Assembly (NCBI GenBank): GCA_948567375.1
Contig: OX419755.1
Span: 82,168,218-82,232,217 of the forward strand
Reading direction: 5' to 3'
DNA length: 64,000 nt
Source: Lunularia cruciata
Taxonomy: Eukaryota > Streptophyta > Marchantiopsida > Lunulariales > Lunulariaceae
The first letter of the stretch is position 1, and each line of letters starts with the position of its first letter. The notes beneath the pieces are model-generated. The model was not told where the DNA came from and ran no database searches. It worked only from the letters and a program-made list of their open reading frames with translations. This document shows, piece after piece, positions 53,741 to 64,000 of the stretch. The translations under genes were made by a program, and so were the position numbers.

Positions 53741-55080
53741 AAGAATTGAGGTCAAGTGGAAATCAAGTGCAGGAACTAAGAGTGTTGGTGGTATCTCCAA
53801 GACTTGCTGATCATTCGTAGCTCAATTGGAGTCTAGATTTTCCCTAGTGTGCAAAAGCTTGTTTGATTGATATAGATTTGGCAATGAGGCAAACGGTGTG
53901 CAAAAGTGCTGGCCAAATTTTGATCAAAGAGTAGTAATTTTGAGCAATGGTTGTGATTTTGAGCTCAAGAGTGAAAGCAAGACCAATTTGTTGCGAGTTG
54001 AGCTCTGAAAGTGAAATTGAAGGACAAAGTGGGAACCCGTCCCCATGAATTTTCGATTTAGAGAAACTCATCATTTCAATTTGGCTCAAGTAGAGAGTTA
54101 GCGGAGGATTTGGCGATCATCCAACTTAAGGGATTTATGTCAAATTTTTGCTACAATTTACGTCACAGTTGGACGAGTTTTGCCAGATTTAGAGAGGGTT
54201 CAAAGTGGCAAGACAAAAGGCATCATTTGGCTAAGGCTTTGAGGCATAGGGCTATGGGCTATGAGAGGCTACAAAGGCCTAGAAGAGCTAGCAACAACCA
54301 GCTTGCTAGCCTGAGGCTAGCTAGTTCAAAGTAGATTTTGGTCATTGTTTGGCAAAATCTGCCCCACTCTGTTAGATTGTGCGCAATAGGGTTAGACCCC
54401 TAGATCTTTGGTTCCTAGACTAGTGCCCTAGCCAATTGGTCCACCCTCACTTGTTGTCATAGTGACTATTCCACTATTATCTATACACTTGTAATTTGAT
54501 CATATTCTTGGTTATCCTAGTAGCTTAGGAAGTAAGGAACTCTTACTATACAAATGCCAAATGGTTGTATAGTTATTGTTGTCCATTGTTGGTTTATGAG
54601 ATGGAGAGTTGTCATTTAGATATCTTGTGATTGGACTCCCTCCATTCTCTACTTCTTATTTATGCACCATGTTTGTATGAGGTGCCCTTAATTTGGAGCA
54701 TTGGTACTTTGGTGTGCTCTTGGTAGTGAGATTGGAGTGATGACCAGTCAGGCTACTTATGTTTCTCTTTAGTGAGGTAAGAATTGATGACCTATAGACC
54801 ATGAGAGTGCATGTTGTGATAGTATTGATGACCTATACACCTTTGGATGACATTTAGTTGGTGGTGTTTGCACTTGGTGGTGTTGGTGCTTGGTGGGGTA
54901 CTTGTGGTGGTTTTGGTTGCGGATTATGATTCTTGGTAACTTTGTCACAACAAATTTCTTTGGGGATTCTAGAGAAGATAGCATTATAGTACGCAATGGG
55001 TTTACTCGGAGTGGCACTTGGTATTAGCTTGTATCTCAAGTCCTAGTGAGGAAGGTGATTGACTCTAAGTTGGTGTTTGA
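53741..55080 (+). other. M1 leader
   Basis: Non-coding by eye; aligns with the M2 leader pieces. No primer site could be assigned; GGTATCTCCAAG at 53,791-53,803 is the most conserved short string but matches no plant tRNA end that I can name. Confidence 0.65.
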
Positions 55081-56640
55081 CATAAGAGATGATTTAATTG
55101 ATAGTGCACTTGGTGTGTACACACCATTGTTATGGGACAGGGACAAGATTTATGGAGCCTCCAAAGGTCCTAAGCGTTACACCAGTATGGTGGGTACCAT
55201 TGAGTTGGATGACTACATCTAGGAGTTTAATAGTTGGTATGATGAATAGCAGATGCGGAACCCGACTTTCTTCACACCCTTCATGGCATGGAAGGGGTTA
55301 TTTTAGCACTTGGAAGGTCTATTGATGGACAACTACCATGAGTTCAGGAGAGCTCACTTGGAGGAGATTGAGCTACAAAGAGAGTATTGGTCTCCAAACT
55401 ATGTCTTCATCACTTCAAGCTTAGTTTCTAGGAGTAGATTGGTAGTATCCACAAGTCCTAGCTCTAGTAGCATTGGTGGAGCTCTCAAAGATGGTGCTAC
55501 TATGGGTGGAGGTACTACTATAGGAGGTGGTGCAGTATCGAGGTTTAACTCAATGGTGGAGTTCTTCCAATGTTTGAGGTAGAACTACCAAGGAGTGCGG
55601 ACTAACAAGCTGGAGAGCTTGTAGGAGTTCCAATGGAAAGTTGGAGAGAGCCTACATGAGGCATACACTTGCATGAGATGGCTGGTCAGTTTTACTTAGG
55701 GAGTTATTGAGGCCCAAGAAGTCCATTTTTGGTATGGGATACTAGACAAGAAGTTGAGATGTAGAGTATGTAGAGTAAGTGATGCTACATTGTTATAGGC
55801 TACTTAACCTACTTTGGTAGTAGTCTTTGGTTTGGTTGAGCATATTGAGCTCAACATGGTGGAAGAGAGAGAAGTGACATCTGGATTTAGTAGGGAGACC
55901 TCATCCATAGTTGTTACTTCTTCCAAAGTGCAATAGAGTGCATCACGCCATGTTGGTGTCCAAGGACAAGGTGGACAGCCCAGATCTTATGAAGCAAGTG
56001 AAGGGCCTAGTGTAGCTAGATCCTTACCTTCAGTTTTGGATCAACAATAGCTAGTGAAAGGTGATGTTGCTTGTTGGACTTGTGGTGGATCTCATCACAA
56101 GAGAGAGCGCACTCAAGGCAGCAGACCTGATACCTCTAGTGCATCTCAACCAACACATAGATAGTGTGAGCATTACCATAGATTTGGTCTTACTAGTGAT
56201 TGGTGCTTTGACTTACATCCAAAGTTATGGAGTGGTAGGGCTGTAATGGCAAGTGGTAGAGGTGGTAGAAGATCCACACCACACCTATTAACTACTAGGA
56301 GGAGACAACCTCTTATAGACCAGGTTGGTAGTCAAGTGAGGGATGTGTATGTTACCTACTTGTATGCTTCAGTAGTGGTAGTCTTGAGTCACTACAATCA
56401 AGGACCATGGTGGCTTTAGTTTCAGCTTTCAATGGTTCTATTACTTGGCTTGGTGACTTATTGGAGGGGAATAACCATGTAAAGGATACTCTAGTACCAG
56501 AGGAGATCATTTGGATTTGGAGTACGAGTGGGATTGTTCCATCCACCTTGGATGTTCCTTTGTGGAGTTCAGAGGAGGCATTGCAACATCATGCATATCA
56601 ATTGGTGCAATAAGCTTGGAGTGGAGCTTTTGTACCAAAA
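55081..56640 (+). pseudogene. M1 gag
   Basis: Plus strand, interrupted by stops. In order: KIYGASKGPKRYTS and TIELDDYI (55,145-55,220), RNPTFFTPFMAWKGLF (55,257-55,305), EGLLMDNYHEFRRAHLEEIE, VEFFQCLR, KVGESLHEAYTCMRWLVSFT (55,636-55,698), and EHIELNMVEEREVTSGFSRE. The nucleocapsid region has CWTCGGSHHKRER (56,072-56,110; the last Cys is not visible), then a second His/Cys cluster CEHYHRFGLTSDWCFDLHPK (56,165-56,225). From 56,240 to 56,640 the product is Ser/Val-rich with no visible retropepsin DSG/DTG motif. TAG stands for CAG at several places. Confidence 0.75.
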
Positions 56641-57719
56641 GAAGACTTGTGTGAGGATGAGCTTCCATAGTCAATTACCTTGAAACCTTTGGATATCACA
56701 CTCATTGCTTGGCAGTTTCCAATAGAGAGAGTATATCTATTAGAGTTGTTTGGTGGGATTAGCATTGGACTAGTTGTAGTACTACATATGGGTATATGAG
56801 TACAAAGGTACTTGTATGTGAAGAGAGATAAAACTACTAGGCTAGTCTCTCTACATCATGTGGCACACTTGGCTCATTAGTATCTTGAGTTATTACCAAT
56901 ATCAATAATTAGGAGTTACCAAAAGATCCTACCAACAAACATTTCCTTGCTAGAGGCATAGGATTTGGAGAGACATGGTCCCATTCATTTGGTGATTTCT
57001 AGATGGCCATGTTAGGGACATACACATCCTGGCTGAGGTTTGGGTCTTCAAGATCCATGTTCTGGTGTGTTTTGGGAGATGTTACGGATACTACAATATC
57101 TCCAAGTTCATCAATCTATTTCTCCAACTTACATTTTGGAGAACGCCCTTTGATGGGTGATTCTCACACCTAGGTAGTGGCAAGTACACATCAGGTCCAT
57201 TCTTGGATGGGACCTGCTATGTTGTTAGATGCAGCCAGAGTGGGATCACGGACTCATCATCTTCATCTTTGGTGGTCAAACCTCATACCTAGAGAGGTTC
57301 TATAATGCACTTATGATAGGATTAAGCAACTTGACCACCTTATTGTTGATGAGATTTTGGATGTTGGGTGCCAATCTCAGATGGTAGTAGTGGCTGATAG
57401 GTCACCTATGGTAGGGGTGGACCTAGTTGTACAGTCCCAATTTTTTTTTCCCACACTTATGAGTTCCCAAGGCTCTCATGCTTTTTGAGAGGGAGGTCTT
57501 GGACTTGTTTGGGACCCACCATTATAGCAATTGGTGGAGCGCAACACTGATGAGAGAGAGCGTGCAATGGGTTTTTGCACCGATATTATCATTGTTCCAA
57601 TAGTGTTAGAGACATCCAAGTGTCAAGTGTTAGGTCAAGCTATGGACCAAGCTGACAAGAGAGGAGAGATAGAGAGTTCAGAGGTTCTTGAGGTGCTACA
57701 TGAGTTGTTTTGCCTTTAG
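56641..57719 (+). pseudogene. M1 cytosine-C5 DNA methyltransferase-like region
   Basis: Between gag and RT lies about 340 codons resembling a C5-cytosine methyltransferase. Motif I (S-adenosylmethionine site) LLELFGGISIGL is at 56,737-56,772, followed by VVVLHMGI-stop-VQRYLYVKRD. Motif IV is at 57,004-57,015: HLVISRWPC with the catalytic Cys (57,010-57,012) kept and TAG for the following Gln. Then GLGLQDPCSGVFWEMLRILQ. Motif VI YILENA is at 57,130-57,147. After one frameshift: MLLDAARVGSRTHHLHLWWS (57,222-57,281, the motif VIII region), and after another, DERERAMGF and VLGQAMD (57,552-57,648), matching the C-terminal GFP and LG.A motifs. The GI..GL...GI.V arrangement recalls the DNMT3 type; the subfamily is inference. 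In-frame stops at 56,797, 56,878, 56,959, 57,013 and 57,034 make it inactive here. Confidence 0.88.
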
Positions 57720-58440
57720 TATGAATGGTTTGGGTGCTTTGAAGGGACCTAGTATTTGGATTGAGCTTACTAGCAATACATCAATTTTTTACGTCCCTAT
57801 AGATTTAGTGACATGGAGCAAGCATCAATTCAAAGCAAGAGTAGCAACCTTTTTGAGGTTAGTTTAGTGGAGATTTGACATGGAGAGTATGCATCAACTA
57901 CAATGATGCTAGACAAGAAGGATATGCACGGAAACTACACAGATAGGTGGGTGTATGGAGATTATTGTCCTATCAACCAATAGACTAGGGCTGATCAATA
58001 TGCCATGCCTCCATCAAGGAGATCTTTGATGCAATTGGGCATGCAAAGGTCTTAGAACTTTGGATCTTCGAGCGGGATATCATCAATTGTCGATCAAGGA
58101 GGGGGATAAGTCCAAGTTAGCATTTTGGGCTATTGATCCTCATGGTAAGAATGTGTTATATCAATGGTGGTTCTTACTATTTGGGTTAAAGAATGCTCTT
58201 GCCAAGTTCCAAAGGGTCATGGATAGTATCCTAGCTAGATTGGATTTTCTTGGTGCTATATTGATGACATTTTGGTCTATAGCACTATTGTGGATGAGCA
58301 TGAGAGACATTATTTGGAGGTGTTTGAGAGGTTGTGATCTCATAGACTCAAATTACATCTGGGGAAGTGTAGGTTCTTCCACAAGCAGGTTGATTATTTA
58401 GGTCACATTATCTACCTTGGAGGACTTGGTGTTCAGTAGA
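57720..58440 (+). pseudogene. M1 reverse transcriptase
   Basis: RT begins after the methyltransferase with EYASTTMMLDKKDMHGNYTD and YGDYCPINQ (57,880-57,980), then LRAGYHQLSIKEGDKSKLAF (58,063-58,122), FGLKNALAKFQRVMDSILAR (58,180-58,240), and in another frame WCYIDDILVYSTIVDEHERH with both catalytic Asp residues (YIDD at 58,257-58,268). VFERL and HKQVDYLGHII-like sequence follow to 58,415. One frameshift before YIDD and several stops. Confidence 0.88.
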
Positions 58441-59080
58441 CCAAGGTGAAGGCTATTGTGCATATTCTTTGGCTTACGGATGTTAGCAAAGTGCAAGCAT
58501 TCTTTGGGTTGGCAAACTTCTATTGGCATTATGTAAGAGGATTTAGTATCATTGCCAAGGCCTTGACAAATCTGATGAAGCTTACACATGAGTGGTGTTG
58601 GGGAGATGATCAAGAGAGAGCCTTTGTAGAGCTCAAGGAGAGGTTGACATCTACTCCTATTTTGAGGAGAACAATCAGAGGATGACCATTTTAGGTTCAC
58701 ATTGATTGGAGTATGTTAGGGCTTAGAGCAATGCTCACCCAACATGATGATATGGGGAAGGAGTTTGTGGTGGCCTCTGCTAGTCACTCCAACAATTCAA
58801 CAGAGGCAAAGTATAGTTCATATGGAGGGGAGTGCTTGGTTGTAGTATGGAAAATAGCACATCTTTGATGTTACATGTTTGGTAATCCCTTTACTCTTAT
58901 CATTGATCATCAGCCACTAAAATCATTGATGGTGTCCAACAAGCTTTCAAGGAAGCTTGCATGATGGGCTTTGATTTTACAAGAGTATGATTTCATGGTT
59001 ATTCACAAACCTAGAGTGGTGAACCGTGATATAGATGGGCTGAGTAGAAACCCATGTCCCAGCCAGCAAGATCAGACCGG
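58440..59080 (+). pseudogene. M1 RNase H
   Basis: The RT connection VQAFFGLANFYWHYVRGFSI and DDQERAFVELKERLTSTPIL (58,490-58,670) lead into RNase H: HIDWSMLGLRAMLTQHDDMG, YSSYGGECLVVVWKIAHL, TLIIDHQPLKSLM and IDGLSRNPCPS (59,030-59,060). The first catalytic Asp (HIDWS) and the DHQPL Asp are present. The NYSSYEGECLAVVW form separates it from CV and G. Confidence 0.85.
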
Positions 59081-59329
59081 AGCACATTACTATGGTGAAA
59101 TAGATAAGGAGATGGTGCCCGGTTAGCATGCATCTGCCTTTCTTTGTATAATTTCTCACCCTTTTGTGGTATCTCTCTTAGTGCATACAAGAGTAGTTAT
59201 AGAGGTCATAGATCTGAGGAGTGGAGATAGTGATATAGTTCAGAGAGACATTCATGATGATGTCTTAGTGATAGACTATCTTTGCATTGGTATTGTGGGT
59301 AGCATAATTGGGGCTTTGGAATGAGACCG

Positions 59330-60437
59330 TGTTCTTCAGCAAGCCAGACGGTTCAGATTGGAGGGCAGATACCTTCTACTTGTATGGGAGGATGGTAGAG
59401 TGAGAGTAGTACCATTTCCATCTCAAGGACCACAATTGGTCCATCATGGTCATGAGGAGCTAGGACATTTTGGAGTAAAGCATACATATAGCTTACTCAA
59501 GAATCATTATTGGTGGCACGGTATCCAAACCAATGTATAGCAGTTTGTTGCCATATGTGTTGTTTGTGACCAAATTAGAGTATCATTCAATGCTCCTATG
59601 CCACAATTACATCAATTGCATATCATGGGATTGGGTTATTGTTGGATTTAGACTTTGCTTTACCATTCACTGTGAGACATCATCGGTATGTTTTGGTGAT
59701 GGTGGAGCATTTCTCTAAATGGATTGAGTTGGTGGCACTTCCTAACAAGTCTAGTGAAGGGACGGCTTACTCATTCTTGGACTAGGTTCTTAGTTATTTT
59801 GGTGCACCAATTAAGGTTTTGATTGATCAAGGTACATAGTTCTTGGGGGAGTTTCAGGTCTTGTGTGACAAGGCTTTGATTGATCATTGTACTACTTCTT
59901 GAGATCACCCTAAGGTAGATAGCTTAGCAAAGAGAGTGGTTTGGACAATGAAGAGATGATTGCAAAAGTATGGTTTGTAGAGAGAGCCACTTGGGAGATT
60001 GGGATCTCCAATTACCTTGGTTGGCCATGGGCTATCAGTTCAGTCAGCAAGCCTCCTTAGCATTCTTCTCTCCTTACTTTCTACTCTATGGACATGATCC
60101 AAATTTACTTGCAGCCATTCGTTGAGATGCTAATGTAGTTTTGGACTTGGATGATCCAAATGTATGGATGAGCATATGTTCTCAATGGGCAGAGATGTTT
60201 TGGAGAGTGATGCCAATGGTCTTTGAGAACTTGGCAATTGCTCAGCATAGGGTAGCATACCTTACACTATGCTACCATTAAAGGAGGAGGCAATAGACCC
60301 TTGATTTATCTATTTCATCCACATGACTACGTATATCTACAACAAATAGCTCCGATGACACTTTATGTTTCTATAGGCCGCACTATCTTGAGAGTGCATG
60401 AGGTTTTCCGTTTGGAGTCCTTGTGTTGGAAGAACAT
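59330..60437 (+). pseudogene. M1 integrase
   Basis: Zinc region at 59,440-59,575: HHGHEELGHFGVKHTYSLLK and, after a stop, FVAICVVCD (HHCC). In the core the first Asp is in LDFALPFTV (about 59,648-59,675) and the second in VLIDQGT (about 59,818-59,838). The expected Glu is Lys: DSLAKRVV with AAG at 59,930-59,932. Then LGDWDLQLPWLAMGYQFSQQ, FFSPYFLLYGHDPNL (60,065-60,110) and a tail with HPHDYVYLQQ and GRTILRVHEVF. Cut at 60,437 by the S LTR; the PHD segment follows on the other side. Confidence 0.85.
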
Positions 60438-62633
60438 TGTTGTGTTGTGGTTTGTGTAGGCTGTAAAAAAGTGACTTATCATAGTTTATCTCCACATTAG
60501 TGGGGTAGGTTGTATGCTAGATCTGACGGATGAGATGCTAGCATGTGAGCAATCTATGTACATGTATATGATTGGCCACATGGGTTACAATCTTATCATG
60601 TTTTAGGGCTTTGATGAATAAAGATGAGGGAAAGTGGAGAGATGAGGGTGTGTTTTAGTTTGGAGAGTCTCAAGGGGAGAAGGATATTAGGAGTGAGAGT
60701 TGCAGCAAAGCACAAGTATTAGAGCATCAGAGTAAGCATTTGAGCATGAGATGTCCCATGCTCCCAATCTGCCACTCTTGAATCCTTTTCTCATCAGGTT
60801 TTAGATTTTACACCGCGACGACTTATGGGACTGGACGATGATACATTTTGGGGTGGTATTCATGGAGTCAGTGTTGGGAAATCTGGATCCTATCATCCTT
60901 CCGGTGCTTACTTATAAGCATGTCTAGGACTTGACAATATATATGCTTATCTAGTTGGGGAATGCTTAAATTTTTGCTCTTAAGCTTCAAGGTGGAGTTG
61001 TGGGGTCCATTTGTCAAAAAGTAAAAAGACTAAAGGACAAATGTGCGAGAGATTGGATTCCAAGAGAGAAATCAGGAATTTTTTGACCATTGAGAGAGTT
61101 CAAGGAGGCCATTTGAGGAGTGAAGACCATGGTTAGAAAGAAAGATGACAAGCCACAATCTGATGATAGAAATCACATGATTTGAGCTAATTCTGGGAGG
61201 GATATGATTGATTAATCAGGGGGGATAAAATTCATACCCAGGAGGACAAAGTAGGCAATGGAGAGAGCTTCTTGAGACATTTTCACTATGTGTCATTGGG
61301 ATTGGAGAGTAGACAAAGTGCTTAAAGTGTTAAGTACAAGGAATTTCAGTTTTGGGTTAATCTCAAATCAGATCTGGTTGATTTAAGTTGAAGCTCTTGA
61401 GGTGTAAGGTGATGGAGAAGAGCTGGTCATCAGGTTTGGGGTTTTGGTCACTCCCCAAGTTGTGGTTTAGGATACCTTATTAAAATTTCCAGTCTTGTTT
61501 TGGTTAGGGTGTGCACCTTTTTTTGAAGTTCTCATGTGAATTCTTCAAATAAAGAATTCAAGGTCTTGGATCAAGTATACTTGGGTCTGCAGAGCTCATA
61601 AGTTAGCCTACCTTAGGAATTGATCCATATCTAGGGATTGGGGTTGGATTAGGCTATCAAAATTTGCAAATTTTTAAAAAAAAGCGTGACCAACTATTGT
61701 GGAAAATTTAGTTGGCTCTGGACTTATGGAGAGTGAGATCTGATGTAACAAGTTTTACTGAAAAGACTATCATAAGCTCGGAGAAGCATTTCTTTCTTCA
61801 ATCCTAATTGAATGTCAATTCTCTCACTTTTTGACTATAATTGAGAGTGCAGATTTCCAGATTGGTTTGTGAGGATCAAGTGTACATCTGATTTACAAAT
61901 CAAGGGAAACTTGGCAAGAACCAAGGGCAAAAACCTTAAAATAGGGATTTTGAAATTAGGGTGAAAGTTGTGAAACATCTAGCCAACCTTGAAAGGTTGT
62001 CAAGTGAGCTGTAGTGATTTGATTGAGGCCTATATTATGTCATTGGAAAGCTTATCTCACAAGCTTTCCATTTCATTTGAGAACTCGCAAATCCAAGCTA
62101 CACAAAAAAGTTATGGTTATATGAGTTGCACAGAGTTTTCCCCATCAAGAATACATAGGAATTCTCCACTTGGAGTAGAAAATTGTTGAGATCTAACGTT
62201 CAGATTGGAAGAGGCCTGGAGTACGGGTTGAAATGAGATTGATAACATAGCAAGAAGGCTCTGAAACTCTTTTCCAACAAAAAGCACAAAGAGTTGTTGC
62301 CTTATTCTTGTGATTGGATCCTCTCTATGCTTGTATGTCTGTTTGTATACCTAGTGGGTTTGGATTGGTATTTGGGCGTTACGCTTAGGTTATTTTGTTC
62401 TAGGAGTGTTTTGTATTTCTCCTTGGTAATGCGAGAAGTGATGACAAACAGACCAGGAGTGCGTGTTTTGATGACAGGTTAGGTTGCCCGTCACTACCCT
62501 TCCCAATAGCAAAAATACTAGTTATGAGAGAGAGGAGGGTTAGAGGGTGGTTAGGTAACACATGTATTCAGACAAGTAGTTAAAGGACTAGGCACCTTGT
62601 GTGTTCCTAGAGAGAGAAAAGAAAAGTACGACA
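60438..62633 (+). mobile_element. S LTR inside M1
   Basis: TGTTGTGTTGTGG to GTACGACA, plus strand, about 2.2 kb, aligned in the same order with 42,554-44,511. It separates the integrase tail from the PHD segment of M1. A TSD could not be established (AACAT on the left, ATGTG on the right). No domain is encoded. Confidence 0.6.
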
Positions 62634-62643
62634 ATGTGATAAT

Positions 62644-62895
62644 ATGGACCCAAGCTTGGCACTTATACGAGCTTGCTTGAGGTGTATGTTACATGGCTCT
62701 TCTAGTCGAGCTGGTATTATGTTAGTGTGTGATAGTTGCTTGAAAGGATGGCATGTGGTATGTATGACTCCCCCCTCACGATGGTTCCTTAAGGATAGTG
62801 GTTATGTCCTTAATGTACTTGACCTAGAGCTAGTTCATCCTTTATATGGTATAGATTGCAGACAAGCCACTAACAATGGGGCTCAATAGCACCCG
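62644..62895 (+). pseudogene. M1 PHD-finger-like segment
   Basis: MDPSLALIRACLRCMLHGSS, then AGIMLVCDSCLKGWHVVCMT, PPSRWFL. The pattern C-x2-(H)-..-C-x2-C-x4-H-x2-C and the LVCD.C..GWH..C..PP block are the core of a C4HC3 PHD finger; the second Cys is His here. A frameshift near 62,805 hides the last pair: the next frame reads LCP-stop-C, which supplies both missing Cys. PHD fingers bind histone H3 tails. Lying at the end of the pol region, it would be an integrase-linked targeting module, comparable in place to the chromodomain of CV; the link is inferred because the S LTR separates it from integrase. Confidence 0.8.
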
Positions 62896-62995
62896 GCCTC
62901 CTGATCTTTTGCCCACCATAGAGTATACCATATACTTGGAGTAGATGGCTATCTAGAGTTAAAGGGACCTAATTGCCAACTAGGGGAGCAATTGA

Positions 62996-63070
62996 GGCAC
63001 TTTAGAGTCCATGTATGACTTATGTATGAGTTGTGCTTCTAAGTTTAGAGTGTGTGATGTTGACAATGAT
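62996..63070 (+). repeat. Block R1, direct repeat before the M1 3' LTR
   Basis: Shares its first 40 bases exactly with R2 (63,536-63,607), which forms the end of the 3' LTR. R1 stands immediately before that LTR. Neither 5' LTR of the family has it. Confidence 0.8.
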
Positions 63071-63093
63071 GTATATACGTACGATAGTTGTCA

Positions 63094-63628
63094 TGGCATT
63101 TGCGGCACCGCACCTAGATTACTTGGACTTTAGAAGTGTTAGTAGTAAGAGTATTTTGGTAGTTAATCATAAACTACTTATTGATGTACAGATTTTGTGT
63201 TTGGGGTAGTGACTACATGGTGAGGTCTACCTCACTTGCACCATTTGGACCATTGAGTGTGCCGTGAATGGGACTTTTAGGGTTTGAGACCTAGCTCAAG
63301 TCCAAGGGGTATACTTTCAAAGTGCAACTCCAGAGAGCTCACTTCTTTGCTGTTGAGCCTTTGAGTTCTTGGTTATGGTGGACAGAGGCCAATGAGAGTC
63401 ACCTGGATTCTCTTAGCTAGAGTGGGTGTGGCTTGATTGTAATCAATGCCCAGCTCTTAGTAGATCATTGAGTGATAGATCAAGTATTGATCTGATTGAG
63501 TGTGATTTGAGTTGTATAAATGAATTGATTATTGTGGCACTTTAGAGTCCATGTATGACTTATGTATGAGTTGTACTTCTAGAGTGTGTGATTTTGACAG
63601 CAATGTATGTTGTGTGCAATGCATGACA
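63094..63628 (+). repeat. M1 3' LTR (535 bp)
   Basis: TGGCATTTGCGGCACCGC to GCATGACA. Its last 90 bases contain block R2 (63,536-63,607), also at the end of the M2 3' LTR (2,932-3,010). Confidence 0.75.
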
Positions 63629-64000
63629 ACTTGTATTGACCTGCCAAAAGATGATCTTCTGGAAGAGGAGGAGAAGGAAGACAAGTTCAAGATGTTCCAA
63701 AGGAGAGCACAATCTTGACATCTCATAAAGACTCTGCATGTGAGGCCAAGTGAACCCACAAAAGAAGAGGAGAGTTCAAAAGATGTCAACCTAAAGGTAC
63801 AAAGATCTAGACTTTAGGTTGTGACACAAGCAACAGTCTCAAAAGATAAAGGAAGACTAGGCAAAGACATGTTTCAAGGAGCAAACTACTTGTCAAGTGT
63901 GGTCTATCTTTTGTTGGTGTATTTGTAGGAGAGAATGCAGAAGCAAAGAAGGAGCATCCAAAAGGTAAAGAATGAGCTTTAGCTGGTGAAGACATTAAGG
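63629..64000 (+). pseudogene. T-type LTR, copy C, right part (LTR ORF)
   Basis: Coding remnant of the LTR ORF: DLPKDDLLEEEEKEDKFKMF, EEESSKDVNLKVQRSRL, then ATVSKDKGRLGKDMFQGANY and ERMQKQRRSIQKVKNE. It aligns with copy B at 33,240-33,030 on the minus strand in the same order, which proves that M1 interrupts LTR C. It runs off the window. Confidence 0.75.

Larger units (their letters stand above)
53291..63628 (+). mobile_element. M1: gypsy element with methyltransferase and PHD finger
   Basis: Plus-strand element of about 10.3 kb, of which about 2.2 kb is a nested S LTR. Order: 5' LTR, leader of about 1.3 kb, gag, cytosine-C5 methyltransferase-like region, RT, RNase H, integrase, [S LTR], PHD-like segment, 3' LTR. 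No retropepsin was found. It lies inside LTR C, and the LTR ORF continues on both sides in the same relative order as in copy B. Stops at CAG, CAA, CGA and TGG positions and several frameshifts show long decay. Confidence 0.9.

Noticed and set aside
53793-53804. GGTATCTCCAAG in the M1 leader as an initiator-Met primer site
   Set aside because: Only the first bases fit TGGTATCAGAGC, and it is about 50 bp from the LTR end.
54110-54334. Plus-strand 74-codon frame in the M1 leader
   Set aside because: The matching M2 leader is not open in this frame, so it is not coding.
1-64000. CRISPR arrays, bacterial operons, rRNA or tRNA genes
   Set aside because: No regularly spaced repeats, Shine-Dalgarno patterns or tRNA/rRNA signatures; the only tRNA-like strings are retrotransposon primer sites.

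Overview
The window is nuclear DNA of a plant with a large, retrotransposon-swollen genome. A gymnosperm is my best guess, from the density of old nested Ty3/gypsy elements, the absence of any host gene in 64 kb and the AT-rich, transition-riddled sequence; the species is not shown. Nearly everything can be read as nested LTR retrotransposons and solo LTRs, several with intact 5-bp target-site duplications (TSDs). No rRNA, tRNA, CRISPR or intact host gene was seen.

Elements, with names used below. T is an old long-LTR Ty3/gypsy element on the minus strand whose LTRs are about 3.8 kb and carry an ORF of their own. M is a Ty3/gypsy element with gag, a cytosine-C5 DNA methyltransferase-like region, RT, RNase H, integrase and a PHD-finger-like region. 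G is a non-chromovirus gypsy element with extra ORFs upstream of gag and about 690-bp LTRs. CV is a chromovirus with about 737-bp LTRs, an initiator-Met primer site and a C-terminal chromodomain. S is a roughly 2-kb LTR seen as two isolated copies.

Layout. One T copy is the scaffold. Read on the minus strand, it runs: LTR E (about 49.9-48.4 and 37.4-35.2 kb), primer site (35.15 kb), leader, gag (22.0-20.4 kb), protease and RT (13.1-10.55 kb), RNase H and integrase (2.9-1.3 kb). Later insertions split it: G3 plus an LTR fragment (37.4-48.4 kb), solo T-LTR B (31.25-35.02 kb, TSD GGTAG), CV (22.006-31.067 kb, TSD CTTGG), G2 (13.07-20.45 kb) and a gutted M copy, M2 (2.93-10.54 kb). M2 holds solo T-LTRs A (3.32-7.15 kb) and D (8.03-9.93 kb, TSD CTTCC). 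CV holds G1 (from 23.476 kb), and one deletion removed the 3' half of G1 together with CV RNase H and the integrase core. G3 holds two solo CV LTRs and one S LTR. On the right, a T-type LTR (F, 50.2-52.1 kb) abuts LTR C (52.128 to beyond 64 kb), which is interrupted by the coding M copy, M1 (53.29-63.63 kb).

The most notable content is M1. Between gag and RT it has a decayed but nearly complete C5-methyltransferase with recognisable motifs I, IV, VI, VIII and X, and downstream of integrase it has a C4HC3-like PHD segment. This looks like a retrotransposon that carried both a DNA-methylation writer and a chromatin reader. Second is the T-type LTR, whose U3 encodes a protein with a WNWNL motif, CxxC pairs and a long acidic coiled coil, present in several subfamilies here. 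All coding regions are broken by stops and frameshifts, many consistent with C-to-T (G-to-A) decay, so no element here is likely to be autonomous now.
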